Assembly (NCBI GenBank): GCA_964577955.1
Contig: CAZOAZ010000013.1
Location: forward strand, 1-64,000
Origin: CADEEX01 sp964577955
GTDB taxonomy: Bacteria; Acidobacteriota; Vicinamibacteria; Vicinamibacterales; CAVVIG01
Reading direction: 5' to 3'
Length of the DNA: 64,000 nt
Made by a program: the position numbers and the translations under genes. Position 1 is the stretch's first letter; each line of letters opens with the position of its first letter. The notes below the pieces were generated by a model, which was not told the origin of the DNA, made no database searches, and was given only the letters and a program-made list of their open reading frames with translations. Positions 31,049-39,025 of this stretch are shown here, one piece after another.

Positions 31049-31876
31049 CCGATGCTCGCGATGTCCAAACAGGATCAGCCGCTCGGAAAACAGCTCGTCA
31101 GCGCTCAACGCCGCTCGCAGACGGTCGCGCAAGTCGCTCACGGACAACAGGTCGCCGGATTCGATCCGCGTCGCGTCGGCGCCGCGCCCTGCCAGCCACG
31201 AATAGACGAGCGGCGACAACGCCGGCGCCTGAGCGTCCAGGCGACCGCGAAAGAACTTCCACAGTCGATCGCCGTGCACCTGCAGGTCGGCGCCGTTTCG
31301 TCTCGTCCGCTGAATGAACGTTGGCCCGGCGGTTCGCGCCGCGATGAGCTCCACCGAATCCTCTTCAACCGACGGCACGATCACGGTGAGATCGCGGATC
31401 GACGCGGCTGGAATCGCGCGCGTGTCCATCTCGGGCAAGCCGATCTGGACGTTGACGACGGGACGATGGGCCGCCAGCCACTCGGCTTCGCGCACGAGCG
31501 CCTCGAGTTCCGAGCCGACCTCGCGCCACTCCGACCGCGTCACGCGCGCCAGCGCCGCCGGCAGCGTCTTCCATCGCCGCGGCGAAAAGTGCGTCTGCAG
31601 CCGCCGCTTGAGATTGATCGCCTTGCCGACGTAGAGAATCTGCAGATCGTCGGCGAGGAAATAGACGCCAGGCACGCTCGGCGCGGACGCGACGATGCGT
31701 TCGCCGACGCCGGTCCACACCTCGCGCCGGTCCTCGATCACCAGCGCCTGGGCCACGAGGCGGCGCGCCAGCGCGTCGTTCGTGTTGCGAATCCCGAGCA
31801 CGTCCCGCGCGAGCGCCACGTAATCCGGCTCGGCGCCCATCTGCGCGAGTCGCCGCTGCAGTTCGTCGCGAAGCAT
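31046..31876 (-). CDS. GIY-YIG domain nuclease-like protein
   Basis: 276 residues. After about 65 residues the GIY-YIG core appears: PGVYFLADD and LYVGKAINLKRRLQTHF, with Arg in the second motif and a downstream Glu (ELEALVREAEWL), as in the N-terminal domain of UvrC and Cho. The remaining 120 residues match no domain I recognise and there is no UvrBC-binding or HhH region, so it is not UvrC itself. Role: probable DNA endonuclease or a Cho-like repair accessory, inferred. Its last codon and stop fall in a dispersed repeat. Confidence 0.82.
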   Translation of the reverse strand: MLRDELQRRLAQMGAEPDYVALARDVLGIRNTNDALARRLVAQALVIEDRREVWTGVGERIVASAPSVPGVYFLADDLQILYVGKAINLKRRLQTHFSPRRWKTLPAALARVTRSEWREVGSELEALVREAEWLAAHRPVVNVQIGLPEMDTRAIPAASIRDLTVIVPSVEEDSVELIAARTAGPTFIQRTRRNGADLQVHGDRLWKFFRGRLDAQAPALSPLVYSWLAGRGADATRIESGDLLSVSDLRDRLRAALSADELFSERLILFGHREHR

Positions 31877-31880
31877 CGCG

Positions 31881-32225
31881 CTACTTGATTGGGGAAAAAT
31901 CAGTGGCGGTCAGGTAGCGCGCGTCGACGGCTTCCGCCAGCTTCACGCCGTCGGCCTGGCTCTCGTGGTACACGCGCTGCCATTCAGGATCGTTCTTGAA
32001 CGTATTCCACATCCGATCCCGATCCTCGCGCGACGGATACGCGAGCACGTAGACGAGCGTGCGGTCGGCGTGCTCTCCGCTCGCCGCCACCCAGTAGCCG
32101 ATGTTGGTCATGCCGTGCTTTTCGAAGAGCTGCAGCGTGTGATTGCGGAAGCGCGCCAGGAGCGCCTCCATCCGGCCCGGGCTGGCGGTGTAGGTCCGCA
32201 GTTCGAAAAAACGCGAGTCGCTCAT
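31881..32225 (-). CDS. NIPSNAP family protein
   Basis: 114 residues from the ATG at 32225, giving the characteristic start MSDSRFFELRTYTASPGRM. The ferredoxin-like dimeric alpha-beta barrel pattern includes ELRTY, GYWVAASGEHADRTLVYVLAY and a C-terminal WQRVYHES helix. Function in bacteria is not defined; related barrels are small-molecule enzymes or binders. It lies 4 nt from the GIY-YIG gene and may be co-transcribed with it, and it is divergent from the dehydrogenase. Confidence 0.85.
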   Translation of the reverse strand: MSDSRFFELRTYTASPGRMEALLARFRNHTLQLFEKHGMTNIGYWVAASGEHADRTLVYVLAYPSREDRDRMWNTFKNDPEWQRVYHESQADGVKLAEAVDARYLTATDFSPIK

Positions 32226-32268
32226 GGCGCTTATCCTACCCGCGTCCGCTCTTGCTAAGCTCTTCGCC

Positions 32269-33174
32269 ATGCGCATCGGCATCGTCGGCATGGGTTGGGT
32301 CGGGTCGAGCGTGGCCTCGGCCACCCTGCAAAGCGGCCTGGCAACGGAACTGCTCCTCAACGATCTCAGGGAATCGCTCGCCGAAGGCGAGGCGTTGGAT
32401 CTGGCACATGGTGCGCCGTTCTATCCGCCCGCGCATGTCAGGGCGGCACGACTCGAAGAGATGGTGACGTGTGATGCGGTCGTCATCGCCGCAGGCCGCG
32501 GTGGCCGACCAGGCGAAACGCGGCTCGATCTATTGCGCGACAACGCCGGCATTGTGCGAGACATCGCCCGCCGGCTGGCCTCACTGAACGGCAGTCTCGT
32601 GGTCGTGACCAACCCTGTCGACGTGATGACGCGTATCGCCACCGAGGCGTCCGGGCTGCCGCCCGCACGCGTCCTCGGCACCGGCACGGCGCTCGACACC
32701 GCGCGGCTGCGGCGGATCCTCGGCGACCGGCTGGGCGTCGACGCGAGTGCGGTGGACGCCCACGTCGTCGGTGAACACGGCGACTCGGAAGTCGTGTTGT
32801 GGTCGTCGGCCCGCATCGGCGGCGTCGCGCTCGCGCACTGGCCTGGCTGGCGTCAGGAAACGGAGCCGGCGATTGCCGACGAAGTCCGCCACGCGGCTTA
32901 CGAGATCATAAGGAGGAAGGGCGCGACCAATCACGCAATCGGGATGGTGACGGCGGATCTTCTGCGCGCCGTGCTGCGCGATGAACGCCGGATTCTGACG
33001 GTGTCACGGGTTCACACCGGCGCACTGGGCACGATCCACGTGGCGATTTCCCTGCCGGCGATCGTCGGTCGTGGCGGCGCCGCCGACGTGCTCACGCCGG
33101 ACATGACCGACGGTGAGCGTGCCGCGTTCCAGCGGTCGGTCGATGTGCTGCAGAAAGCGTTCGCGAGTCTTTAA
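32269..33174 (+). CDS. Lactate/malate-dehydrogenase family 2-hydroxyacid dehydrogenase
   Basis: 301 residues from the ATG at 32269. GIVGMGWVG begins the NAD fold; the substrate arginine of PGETR, the anchor Arg in DTARLRRIL and catalytic His in VVGEHGDSE are conserved, so it should be an active 2-hydroxyacid dehydrogenase. The specificity position (Gln in lactate, Arg in malate dehydrogenase) aligns with Gly79 in AGRGGRPGETR, so neither label is safe. A larger or branched 2-hydroxyacid substrate is possible. It is a single gene, divergent from NIPSNAP. Confidence 0.85.
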   Translation: MRIGIVGMGWVGSSVASATLQSGLATELLLNDLRESLAEGEALDLAHGAPFYPPAHVRAARLEEMVTCDAVVIAAGRGGRPGETRLDLLRDNAGIVRDIARRLASLNGSLVVVTNPVDVMTRIATEASGLPPARVLGTGTALDTARLRRILGDRLGVDASAVDAHVVGEHGDSEVVLWSSARIGGVALAHWPGWRQETEPAIADEVRHAAYEIIRRKGATNHAIGMVTADLLRAVLRDERRILTVSRVHTGALGTIHVAISLPAIVGRGGAADVLTPDMTDGERAAFQRSVDVLQKAFASL

Positions 33175-33182
33175 GCCGGACC

Positions 33183-33587
33183 CTACATTCGCTCGACGCG
33201 AATCGTGCGAATCGGCGAGGTCCGCCCGCATTCGTTCCAGACCGAGAATTCGAAACCAAATCCGGCCAGGAGCCAGCCGACTTTGATCGCGCTCTCGCCC
33301 ATGCACGCGCCCTTGATACGGACCCGCGTCGGCTCGGTGAACAAACGCCCGCCGCGCAACAGTGCCAGGCCGGTCGTCGGGTTCAAGACCGTCACGTGGT
33401 AAATCGAATGCAGGGTCTCGATGGTCAGTTCCGCGCCGGGTGCCAGGGTGCCCAGCGAAAGACACTCGCCAGGCGCCGGTTCCGCAGTCGCCACCGCGGC
33501 CCACTGCGTCTCCGCCCTCAGCTCGGTCGTCTCTTGGCGTTCTGGCTCCACCACGCTTGCTGCGTTTGCCACAATTCCCTCCGCCAT
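33183..33587 (-). CDS. Hypothetical protein, beta-rich
   Basis: 134 residues if started at the ATG 33587 (GGGAG directly adjacent). The frame stays open far upstream, but that part is antisense to other genes. The predicted product has strand-forming alternation (SIYHVTVLNPTTGLALLRGG) and three Cys (in GECLSL, KGACMGES and NECGRT) but no signal peptide or motif I recognise. Coding potential rests on plausible amino-acid content and a non-overlapped position between convergent genes. Confidence 0.5.
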   Translation of the reverse strand: MAEGIVANAASVVEPERQETTELRAETQWAAVATAEPAPGECLSLGTLAPGAELTIETLHSIYHVTVLNPTTGLALLRGGRLFTEPTRVRIKGACMGESAIKVGWLLAGFGFEFSVWNECGRTSPIRTIRVERM

Positions 33588-33681
33588 CTCCCAAGGCAAC
33601 TTCAAGGCCAGCGCGAAGTGCGGCAACGCGGTGAAAATAGGCCCATTCGCTCCCACGGAGTGGGCATTTCTCCCGGAGCCC

Positions 33682-33695
33682 GCGGAATAGTCCGC
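33682..33695. promoter_or_regulatory. TAGTCC motif (GCGGAATAGTCCGC) upstream of a universal stress gene
   Basis: An imperfect dyad, GCGGAATAGTCCGC, about 73 nt before the start of the Usp gene at 33768. Related GCGAATAGTCCC and GCGGAATAGTGCCC sites lie at 38970 and 42287. It is a candidate operator shared by the island. Confidence 0.35.
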
Positions 33696-33767
33696 AAGAC
33701 CAGGGGCGAACGACGCCGAGCCAGCAGGGAGTTGGACCGGCACGCGCTTTGCCCCTCGCGAGCTCTT

Positions 33768-34664
33768 ATGCCTCCATCCGAGATCGACCGCATTCTGTGT
33801 CCGTTCGAGTCGCCCGCCTCCTCGGGCCAGGCGCTGGCCCGCGCCTTCGAGATCGCCCGCTGGACGGGGGCGCGCGTGACCGCCGTCCACGTCACCCATC
33901 CCGATGTCGCACCCGGGCTCGACCCGTCGGTGATCGACCGCGGCGAACTGCTGCAGTGGCTCGTCGACACCCTTGGCGTCGACGTGGCCCATGTGGAATT
34001 CGACACGCTGCAGCGCCGCGGGCTCGCCGCGCGTGAGATCGTCGCCGTCGCTCAGGAACTGCCGGCTCCCCTCATCGTGATGGGCACGCACGGCAGCACC
34101 GGCATCGACCGCCTGGTGCTCGGCTCGGTCGCCGAGCAGGTCTTGCGGCTGGCGCCGTGCCCGGTGATCACGGTGCCACAGCGCAGTACGCTCCATCTCT
34201 CGCCGGCCCGCATGCACGTGGTCTGCGCGATCGACTTCTCGGAGGCATCGCTCGCGGCGCTCGAGTTTCTCCTCGCCAACCGGCTGACCTCGCATGCAAC
34301 GATCACGCTGCTCCACGTGCTCGACACGCGCTGGCAGGATGGACTCGGCGCCGTTGTCGAGCCGCTTCCCTATTCCGAGGCGCAAGCGGTCGCGGCAGAT
34401 GCCGCGCGCCGCGAACACGACGCGCGGCGGCGGTTGATGGGGCTCAGGCCCGAAGGCCATACCGAGCGGCTGCGCGTGCGGACGATCCGCGGGCGCGCCA
34501 GCGCAGAGATCCTTCGCATCGCCGACGAGGAGGCCGCCGAACTGATCGCCCTCGGGCGTCACAGCCAGGGGGTTCTCGATCGGGCGCTGTTCGGTTCCAC
34601 CGCACAACAGGTGGTCCGCCGCGCCGTCTGTCCCGTCCTGACGCTCGCCCCGCCACAACCCTAG
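33768..34664 (+). CDS. Universal stress protein, tandem two-domain
   Basis: 298 residues, two Usp folds. Domain 1 (about 5-145) ends with MGTHGSTGIDRLVLGSVAEQVL, and domain 2 (about 150-295) with LGRHSQGVLDRALFGSTAQQVV. Both keep the G-x2-G-x9-G(S/T) ATP-binding pattern in full or near-full form, so both may bind ATP. The ATG at 33768 is chosen because the Usp strand (IDRILCPF) begins directly after it; the open frame runs further upstream without support. It precedes a pentaheme cytochrome by 27 nt and probably forms an operon with it. Confidence 0.92.
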   Translation: MPPSEIDRILCPFESPASSGQALARAFEIARWTGARVTAVHVTHPDVAPGLDPSVIDRGELLQWLVDTLGVDVAHVEFDTLQRRGLAAREIVAVAQELPAPLIVMGTHGSTGIDRLVLGSVAEQVLRLAPCPVITVPQRSTLHLSPARMHVVCAIDFSEASLAALEFLLANRLTSHATITLLHVLDTRWQDGLGAVVEPLPYSEAQAVAADAARREHDARRRLMGLRPEGHTERLRVRTIRGRASAEILRIADEEAAELIALGRHSQGVLDRALFGSTAQQVVRRAVCPVLTLAPPQP

Positions 34665-34691
34665 TTCATCGCGAGACGGGTACCCTTTCCC

Positions 34692-35432
34692 ATGCCGATT
34701 CTGCTGTGTTTTGCCCTCCTGCTCGCCGCCCTGCCTGCGGCCGCCCAGACCGCAGGCGGCAACAGCTGCGCCGATTGCCACATGGCGACACGCAACGCCC
34801 CGGGCCAGCAGCACGTCAACGACTGGGGTCTGTCGCCACACGCTCGCGGTGGCGTGGCCTGCAGCGCGTGTCATGGCGGCAATCCGGACACCTTCGAGCG
34901 CGGCCGCGCGCACCGCACGGTCCTCAGTCCGCGCAGCGCCCGCAGCCCGCTCCATCCGAAGAACATTCCCAACACCTGCGGCAGCTGCCACACCGGTCCG
35001 CTCGCCGCGTTTCAAGAGAGCCGCCACTTTCAGCTCCTGCAAACAGACGGCAGAAAGGGGCCGACCTGCGTGACGTGTCACGGCACGTCCGACGGCCGCG
35101 TGCTCTCGGCGAAGGCGCTCGCCTCGGTCTGCTCGGAGTGCCACGGCCCCAAGGAGGCGGCGCCGCGGGCTGGACGCGCCGAGGCGGTTCGAAATCTCTA
35201 CGAGGGGGTCGGTGCGGTCCGCTCCGAAGTTAAACTGGCGCGCGGGCTGATCCGCCGGATCGATGATCGCGCCAGGCGCCGCGACCTCGAGTCGCAGCTG
35301 GAGGACGCCGAAGTGCCGCTTCGTCTCGCCGTCGAAGCCGGACACCGCTTCGTCTACGATGACCTGCGCCGCCACCTCTCGATCGCGCAAACGCGCATCG
35401 AGGCGGTGATGTCGCGGCTGCTGAACCCGTGA
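34692..35432 (+). CDS. Secreted pentaheme c-type cytochrome
   Basis: 246 residues. A signal peptide (about 1-19, LLCFALLLAALPAAA) is followed by five CxxCH haem sites at 26-30, 57-61, 96-100, 126-130 and 147-151, with several free His available as distal ligands (SPHARGG, RAHRT, SRHFQ). The last 90 residues are haem-free, charged and helical. It should carry electrons in the periplasm; cytochromes of this shape serve nitrite reduction, metal reduction or quinol oxidation, but no catalytic partner is encoded here. It sits between two Usp genes and its stop is 14 nt before the next start. Confidence 0.88.
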   Translation: MPILLCFALLLAALPAAAQTAGGNSCADCHMATRNAPGQQHVNDWGLSPHARGGVACSACHGGNPDTFERGRAHRTVLSPRSARSPLHPKNIPNTCGSCHTGPLAAFQESRHFQLLQTDGRKGPTCVTCHGTSDGRVLSAKALASVCSECHGPKEAAPRAGRAEAVRNLYEGVGAVRSEVKLARGLIRRIDDRARRRDLESQLEDAEVPLRLAVEAGHRFVYDDLRRHLSIAQTRIEAVMSRLLNP

Positions 35433-35446
35433 GGATCACCACAACC

Positions 35447-36343
35447 ATGGCTGGACGCCGGACCCTTCGCCGCATCCTCTGCGCGATCGACTTCTCCTCG
35501 TGCTCGCGGACGGCGCTACGCTTTGCCGCGGCGTTGACCCGGCGTCACCACGCCGAGCTGACGGTGCTCTTCGTCAACGACCCGATGCTCGGCGCGTGGG
35601 CCGCCGCAGCCGCGTACAGCGTGCGGAGACTGGTGGCGGACACCGATACCGAGCTGCGGCGCACGGTGAAACGCTCGATCGATGACCTGACGCTGGCACC
35701 GCACCTGGTGACGGTCATGGGACAGCCCGTGCGCGAGATCGAGCGCGCGGTGCGGACCCGCGGTGTCGACCTGCTGGTCATGGGCTCGCACGGGCTGACC
35801 GGTCCGCGCAAGTGGGTCCTTGGCTCGACCACCGAACGCGTGCTTCGGACGACGCATGTCCCGGTCCTTGTGATCCCGGAGCGCCCCTACCATGCGCGCA
35901 ACCGGGCCGCGCGCCACCTCGCGAAGTGGCCGGGTGCGACCGCGCTGATACCCGTCGACCTCGCAGAAGACGACGTCGACCTTCGGCCGGCGCTGTCGAT
36001 CCTTCGCGCCTTCGACGCTGCCCCGGTGCTGCTCCACGTGCTGCCGCCGACGCGGGTGCCGTCGTGGCTCAACGCGACGACCGCCAAGCTCGATCGCGCG
36101 CGGCTGGCTGCCGCTGAACGCGCGCTCGCCCATCTCGCCAGGAAGGTCGACGGCGCGACCTACGAAGTACGGTCGGGCGAACCGGTCGACGAGATCGTCG
36201 CGGCGGCGCAGAAGCGCCGTGCCGGGTTGATCGTGACGACGCTCAAGCGATCGACCAGCACGTTTGGGCCTCGCCGCGGCGTCATCTCCTATCAAATCCT
36301 CGCCGCCGGCGCCACGCCAGTACTGGCCGTCCCGAGCCGTTGA
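35447..36343 (+). CDS. Universal stress protein, tandem two-domain with degenerate second domain
   Basis: 298 residues from the ATG at 35447, which has GAGG 12 nt upstream; a GTG at 35429 overlapping the cytochrome stop is possible. Domain 1 keeps GSHGLTGPRKWVLGSTTERV. Domain 2 ends TLKRSTSTFGPRRGVISYQI and has lost the G-x2-G nucleotide loop, so it is probably a structural or regulatory half. A close paralogue with the same loss lies at 40730, so the degenerate form is kept rather than decaying. Confidence 0.9.
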   Translation: MAGRRTLRRILCAIDFSSCSRTALRFAAALTRRHHAELTVLFVNDPMLGAWAAAAAYSVRRLVADTDTELRRTVKRSIDDLTLAPHLVTVMGQPVREIERAVRTRGVDLLVMGSHGLTGPRKWVLGSTTERVLRTTHVPVLVIPERPYHARNRAARHLAKWPGATALIPVDLAEDDVDLRPALSILRAFDAAPVLLHVLPPTRVPSWLNATTAKLDRARLAAAERALAHLARKVDGATYEVRSGEPVDEIVAAAQKRRAGLIVTTLKRSTSTFGPRRGVISYQILAAGATPVLAVPSR

Positions 36344-36356
36344 TGGCCGCGTCGAG

Positions 36357-37589
36357 ATGATCGCGACGAGTGATCTGCTCATCGCCACGCTCGGAGGCGC
36401 AGCCGTTGGCCTCGAACGCGAGTGGTCCGGACACGCGCGCGGACCGGCGGCCGGCTTCGGCGGGATTCGCACCTTCACGATGCTCGGCGCGATCGGCGGT
36501 CTCTCCGGCAGCCTGCTCCTGACCGGCTGGACGGCCGTCGCGGCGATCCTCGCCGCGGGCGGCGTGACGATCGTGGCGCTTGGATACGCCGCCAAGAGCC
36601 GGCGCAACATCGACGCCACAACGGAAGTGGCCGCGATCGTCGTGCTCGCCGCGGGAGTGATCGCAGGGATGGGTCAGGCCACCGTCGCCTCCGGCATCGT
36701 GTCGGCGACCGTCCTGTTGCTGCTCGAGAAGAGCCGTCTGCACGGATGGGTGGAACGGCTGGACTCGGAGACGTTGCGCGCCAGTGTCCGTTTCGCGGTG
36801 TTGGCGTTGATCGTTCTGCCGCTGCTGCCGCGCGGTCCGTATGGGCCCTTCGACGCGATCCGCCCACACGAGCTCTGGATTCTGGTCCTGTTCTTTTCGG
36901 GTCTCAGCTTTCTCGCCTGGCTCGCGCGACGAGCCCTGGGCACGTCCACCGGCACCATCGTCACGGGGCTCCTCGGCGGCGTGATCTCATCGACGTCGGT
37001 CACGTTGTCGTTCGCGCAGGAGAGCCGCCGCAGCCCGACCCACGGTACCGCGCTCGCGCTCGGGAGCATCGGCGCCTGCACGGTGATGCTGGTCCGCGTC
37101 GCGGCCACATCGGCGGTGCTGAACTGGCCGATCGCGAAGGCGTTTGCCGTCTACGCGGTGCCCGGACTCGTCATCGGCCTGCTCGTGCTATCCACGCAAC
37201 TCCTGCGGCGCCGGCATGACAGCGCGCCGGCCAGCGACGACTCGCCGCTCCGGCTGCGCGCGGCGCTGCAGATGACGGTGCTGTTTCAAATCGTGCTGAT
37301 TGCCATCAGCGCCGTCGTCGCCTGGTGGAGCGTCACGGCGCTCCTCCTCACGTCAGCGATGGTCGGACTGACCGACCTCGATGCCTTGACGGTCTCCCTC
37401 GCCCGCACGCAACCCGCGCTGCCGGCACCAACCGCGGCGCGCGCCCTTGCCGTCGGCGTCCTCGCCAATACCGTCCTCAAGCTCGGGGTCGCCGTCGTGA
37501 TCGGCGAGGGGCCGTACCGCCGATTGGTGGCGGTGGTCCTTGGGTTGATGGCGATCACGACCGGCCTGGTTCTCTGGTTCCTGCGCTGA
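36357..37589 (+). CDS. MgtC/SapB-DUF4010 integral membrane protein
   Basis: 410 residues with about 11 hydrophobic segments. The N-terminal third matches the MgtC/SapB core (LLIATLGGAAVGLEREWSGH, then GGIRTFTMLGAIGGLSG), and the rest matches DUF4010, including GGVISSTSVTLSFA and GLTDLDALTVSLA. The function of the family is not settled; relatives are tied to Mg2+ limitation or membrane homeostasis. It begins 13 nt after the Usp stop with a weak ribosome site, probably in the same operon (Usp-cytochrome-Usp-MgtC-like). Confidence 0.87.
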   Translation: MIATSDLLIATLGGAAVGLEREWSGHARGPAAGFGGIRTFTMLGAIGGLSGSLLLTGWTAVAAILAAGGVTIVALGYAAKSRRNIDATTEVAAIVVLAAGVIAGMGQATVASGIVSATVLLLLEKSRLHGWVERLDSETLRASVRFAVLALIVLPLLPRGPYGPFDAIRPHELWILVLFFSGLSFLAWLARRALGTSTGTIVTGLLGGVISSTSVTLSFAQESRRSPTHGTALALGSIGACTVMLVRVAATSAVLNWPIAKAFAVYAVPGLVIGLLVLSTQLLRRRHDSAPASDDSPLRLRAALQMTVLFQIVLIAISAVVAWWSVTALLLTSAMVGLTDLDALTVSLARTQPALPAPTAARALAVGVLANTVLKLGVAVVIGEGPYRRLVAVVLGLMAITTGLVLWFLR

Positions 37590-37663
37590 AGGCGGACAGG
37601 CTGAAGGCGGACAGTCTAAAGCCTGTCCCTACCGCAGTGACAGCCTGTCCCTACCGCAGTGAC
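37590..37663. repeat. Repeat tract with two tandem 22-bp copies
   Basis: A GGCGGACAGGCTGAAGGCGG start is followed by two identical 22-bp units (37620-37641 and 37642-37663), each AGCCTGTCCCTACC plus GCAGTGAC. It is the same family as at 1011 and 30990. It separates convergent genes and may terminate both. Confidence 0.8.
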
Positions 37664-37664
37664 G

Positions 37665-38213
37665 CTACCGGCGCGATGGGAGGTGATCGATGATTCTCGT
37701 CACCGCATCGTCGATCCGCGCCTCCATCCACGACTGGTTGTCGACGACGCCTTCGATGCTGCTTTCCGCCCAGCCGCGCCAGACCAGCTGTTTGTTGCGC
37801 GGATCGATTAGGTCGACGACGAGCGTCCCTTTGTCGTAGACACGCGAACCGCAGTCGCCAGCGGCGCAGGCGTACTGGGTGTCGAGCGTGCGTGCCTCGA
37901 TCTCCTGCGTGACGCTGGCGTGATAGTGCAGCTGAACGTCGGGTTCGCTCGACGCCGTCTTTTCGTACCCGTGGCGCTGCAGTTCCTGCTCGATGCGGCC
38001 GCGGACGCGTTCGTCGAAGAACCGATTGTTGTCGAGCCGCGGATCGCCGGTGGACCAGGTGTCCGCGGGCCCCCAGTTGTAGGTGCGGAAGCGCCCGAAG
38101 TCGGCGCCCCGTTCGACGTACGAGTGAACAATCATCGGTGCACAACCCGCTGCGGCGACCGCCGCCGAGAGACCGACACCGAACAGCAGGCCTTGCCAAG
38201 TCATGAGCTTCAT
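37665..38213 (-). CDS. DUF4136 lipoprotein (first of pair)
   Basis: 182 residues. Type II signal peptide with lipobox AAAGC (Cys24), then the DUF4136 pattern: FRTYNWGPADTW, NNRFFDERVRGRIEQELQRHGYE, and GTLVVDLIDPRNKQLVWRGW. It is expected to be lipid-anchored and periplasm-facing, and its function is unknown. It is 22 nt downstream of a homologue with the same motifs, so this is a tandem duplication. The stop is a CGG TAG at the edge of a repeat. Confidence 0.9.
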   Translation of the reverse strand: MKLMTWQGLLFGVGLSAAVAAAGCAPMIVHSYVERGADFGRFRTYNWGPADTWSTGDPRLDNNRFFDERVRGRIEQELQRHGYEKTASSEPDVQLHYHASVTQEIEARTLDTQYACAAGDCGSRVYDKGTLVVDLIDPRNKQLVWRGWAESSIEGVVDNQSWMEARIDDAVTRIIDHLPSRR

Positions 38214-38235
38214 GATCCTTCTCCTCAGCGGGCGA

Positions 38236-38790
38236 TCACAGGTGACGCGGAAAGCGCGTCATCATCTGCTTGACGGCCTGATCGATGATCCGGCCCATCT
38301 TCCTCTTGTCCTGCAGCATGGATTCGACGTTGTTCTGTGCCCAGCCGCGCCACAACAGCGTGTTCGTGCGCGCATCCATGACGTCGATCACCAGCGTGCC
38401 GGCCTCGTAGTCCACGATGTCGGTCGGGCAATCGCCGAGCCGGCAATAGCCGTAGCTGCGGTCGGCGCGATTCACATCGAAGCGCTGGGCGATGTTCGCG
38501 TGGTAGTGGATTAGGAGGTCGGGCGCGCTGCCGGAACCGGCCAGAATCAAGCCTCGCTTGGCGAACTGCTGCTCCACGGCCCCCTGCACGAAGTCTTTGA
38601 AGTCTGGATTCTGATCCAGTCTGGCGTCGCCGGTCGGCAGTGCGTCGGCCGGCCCCCAGTCGTAGCTGTGATATCGCGAAAAGTCGACGGTCCGGTCGAC
38701 ATGTGAGCTCACGGTGATTGCCGGCGCGCAGTTCGCGAGCAGCGTGCTGGCCACCGCCAGCGGCAGCAGTCGCACAAGATTCCTGATCAT
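38236..38790 (-). CDS. DUF4136 lipoprotein (second of pair)
   Basis: 184 residues. Lipobox LLANC (Cys21), then DFSRYHSYDWGPADALPTGD, HYHANIAQRF and GTLVIDVMDARTNTLLWRGW, matching its neighbour across the full length. Two Cys (YCRLGDC) near the middle correspond to a pair in the other copy and may form a disulfide. It is the first gene of a two-gene unit whose promoter must lie in 38791-39025. Confidence 0.9.
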   Translation of the reverse strand: MIRNLVRLLPLAVASTLLANCAPAITVSSHVDRTVDFSRYHSYDWGPADALPTGDARLDQNPDFKDFVQGAVEQQFAKRGLILAGSGSAPDLLIHYHANIAQRFDVNRADRSYGYCRLGDCPTDIVDYEAGTLVIDVMDARTNTLLWRGWAQNNVESMLQDKRKMGRIIDQAVKQMMTRFPRHL

Positions 38791-39025
38791 CGTTCCCTCA
38801 TTTCATGCCCCATTGGCATTGGATGGCTATCGTAGAGCGAATCCGGTGCCAGCGGCCAACACCACGAGAAAACCGCACAAATCGCCGAATTTGCTCCAGA
38901 ATTTCGCGATCGGCGCTCGTGTCCGGCGCGGCTGCCTGAGGTGTCATGGGGGAATTTCCCCGGCCTTTGCGAATAGTCCCGCCGGGGACTGGGGCAAGCG
39001 TGGACCAGAGTGTGGGGAGGGGCGC
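38791..39025. promoter_or_regulatory. Intergenic region with dyads upstream of the DUF4136 pair
   Basis: No gene is seen. It holds GGGGGAATTTCCCC (38949-38962), GCGAATAGTCCC (38969-38980) and GGGGACT (38984-38990); AGTCCC and GGGACT form an everted pair 4 nt apart. The first two resemble motifs upstream of other genes in this island. AT-rich tracts nearer 38830-38900 could host the promoter of the leftward DUF4136 genes. Confidence 0.4.

Noticed and set aside
33183..35390. 735-codon minus-strand reading frame
   Set aside because: Antisense to a Usp and a pentaheme cytochrome that have clear motifs. Only its last 134 codons lie in otherwise empty DNA, and those are listed separately.
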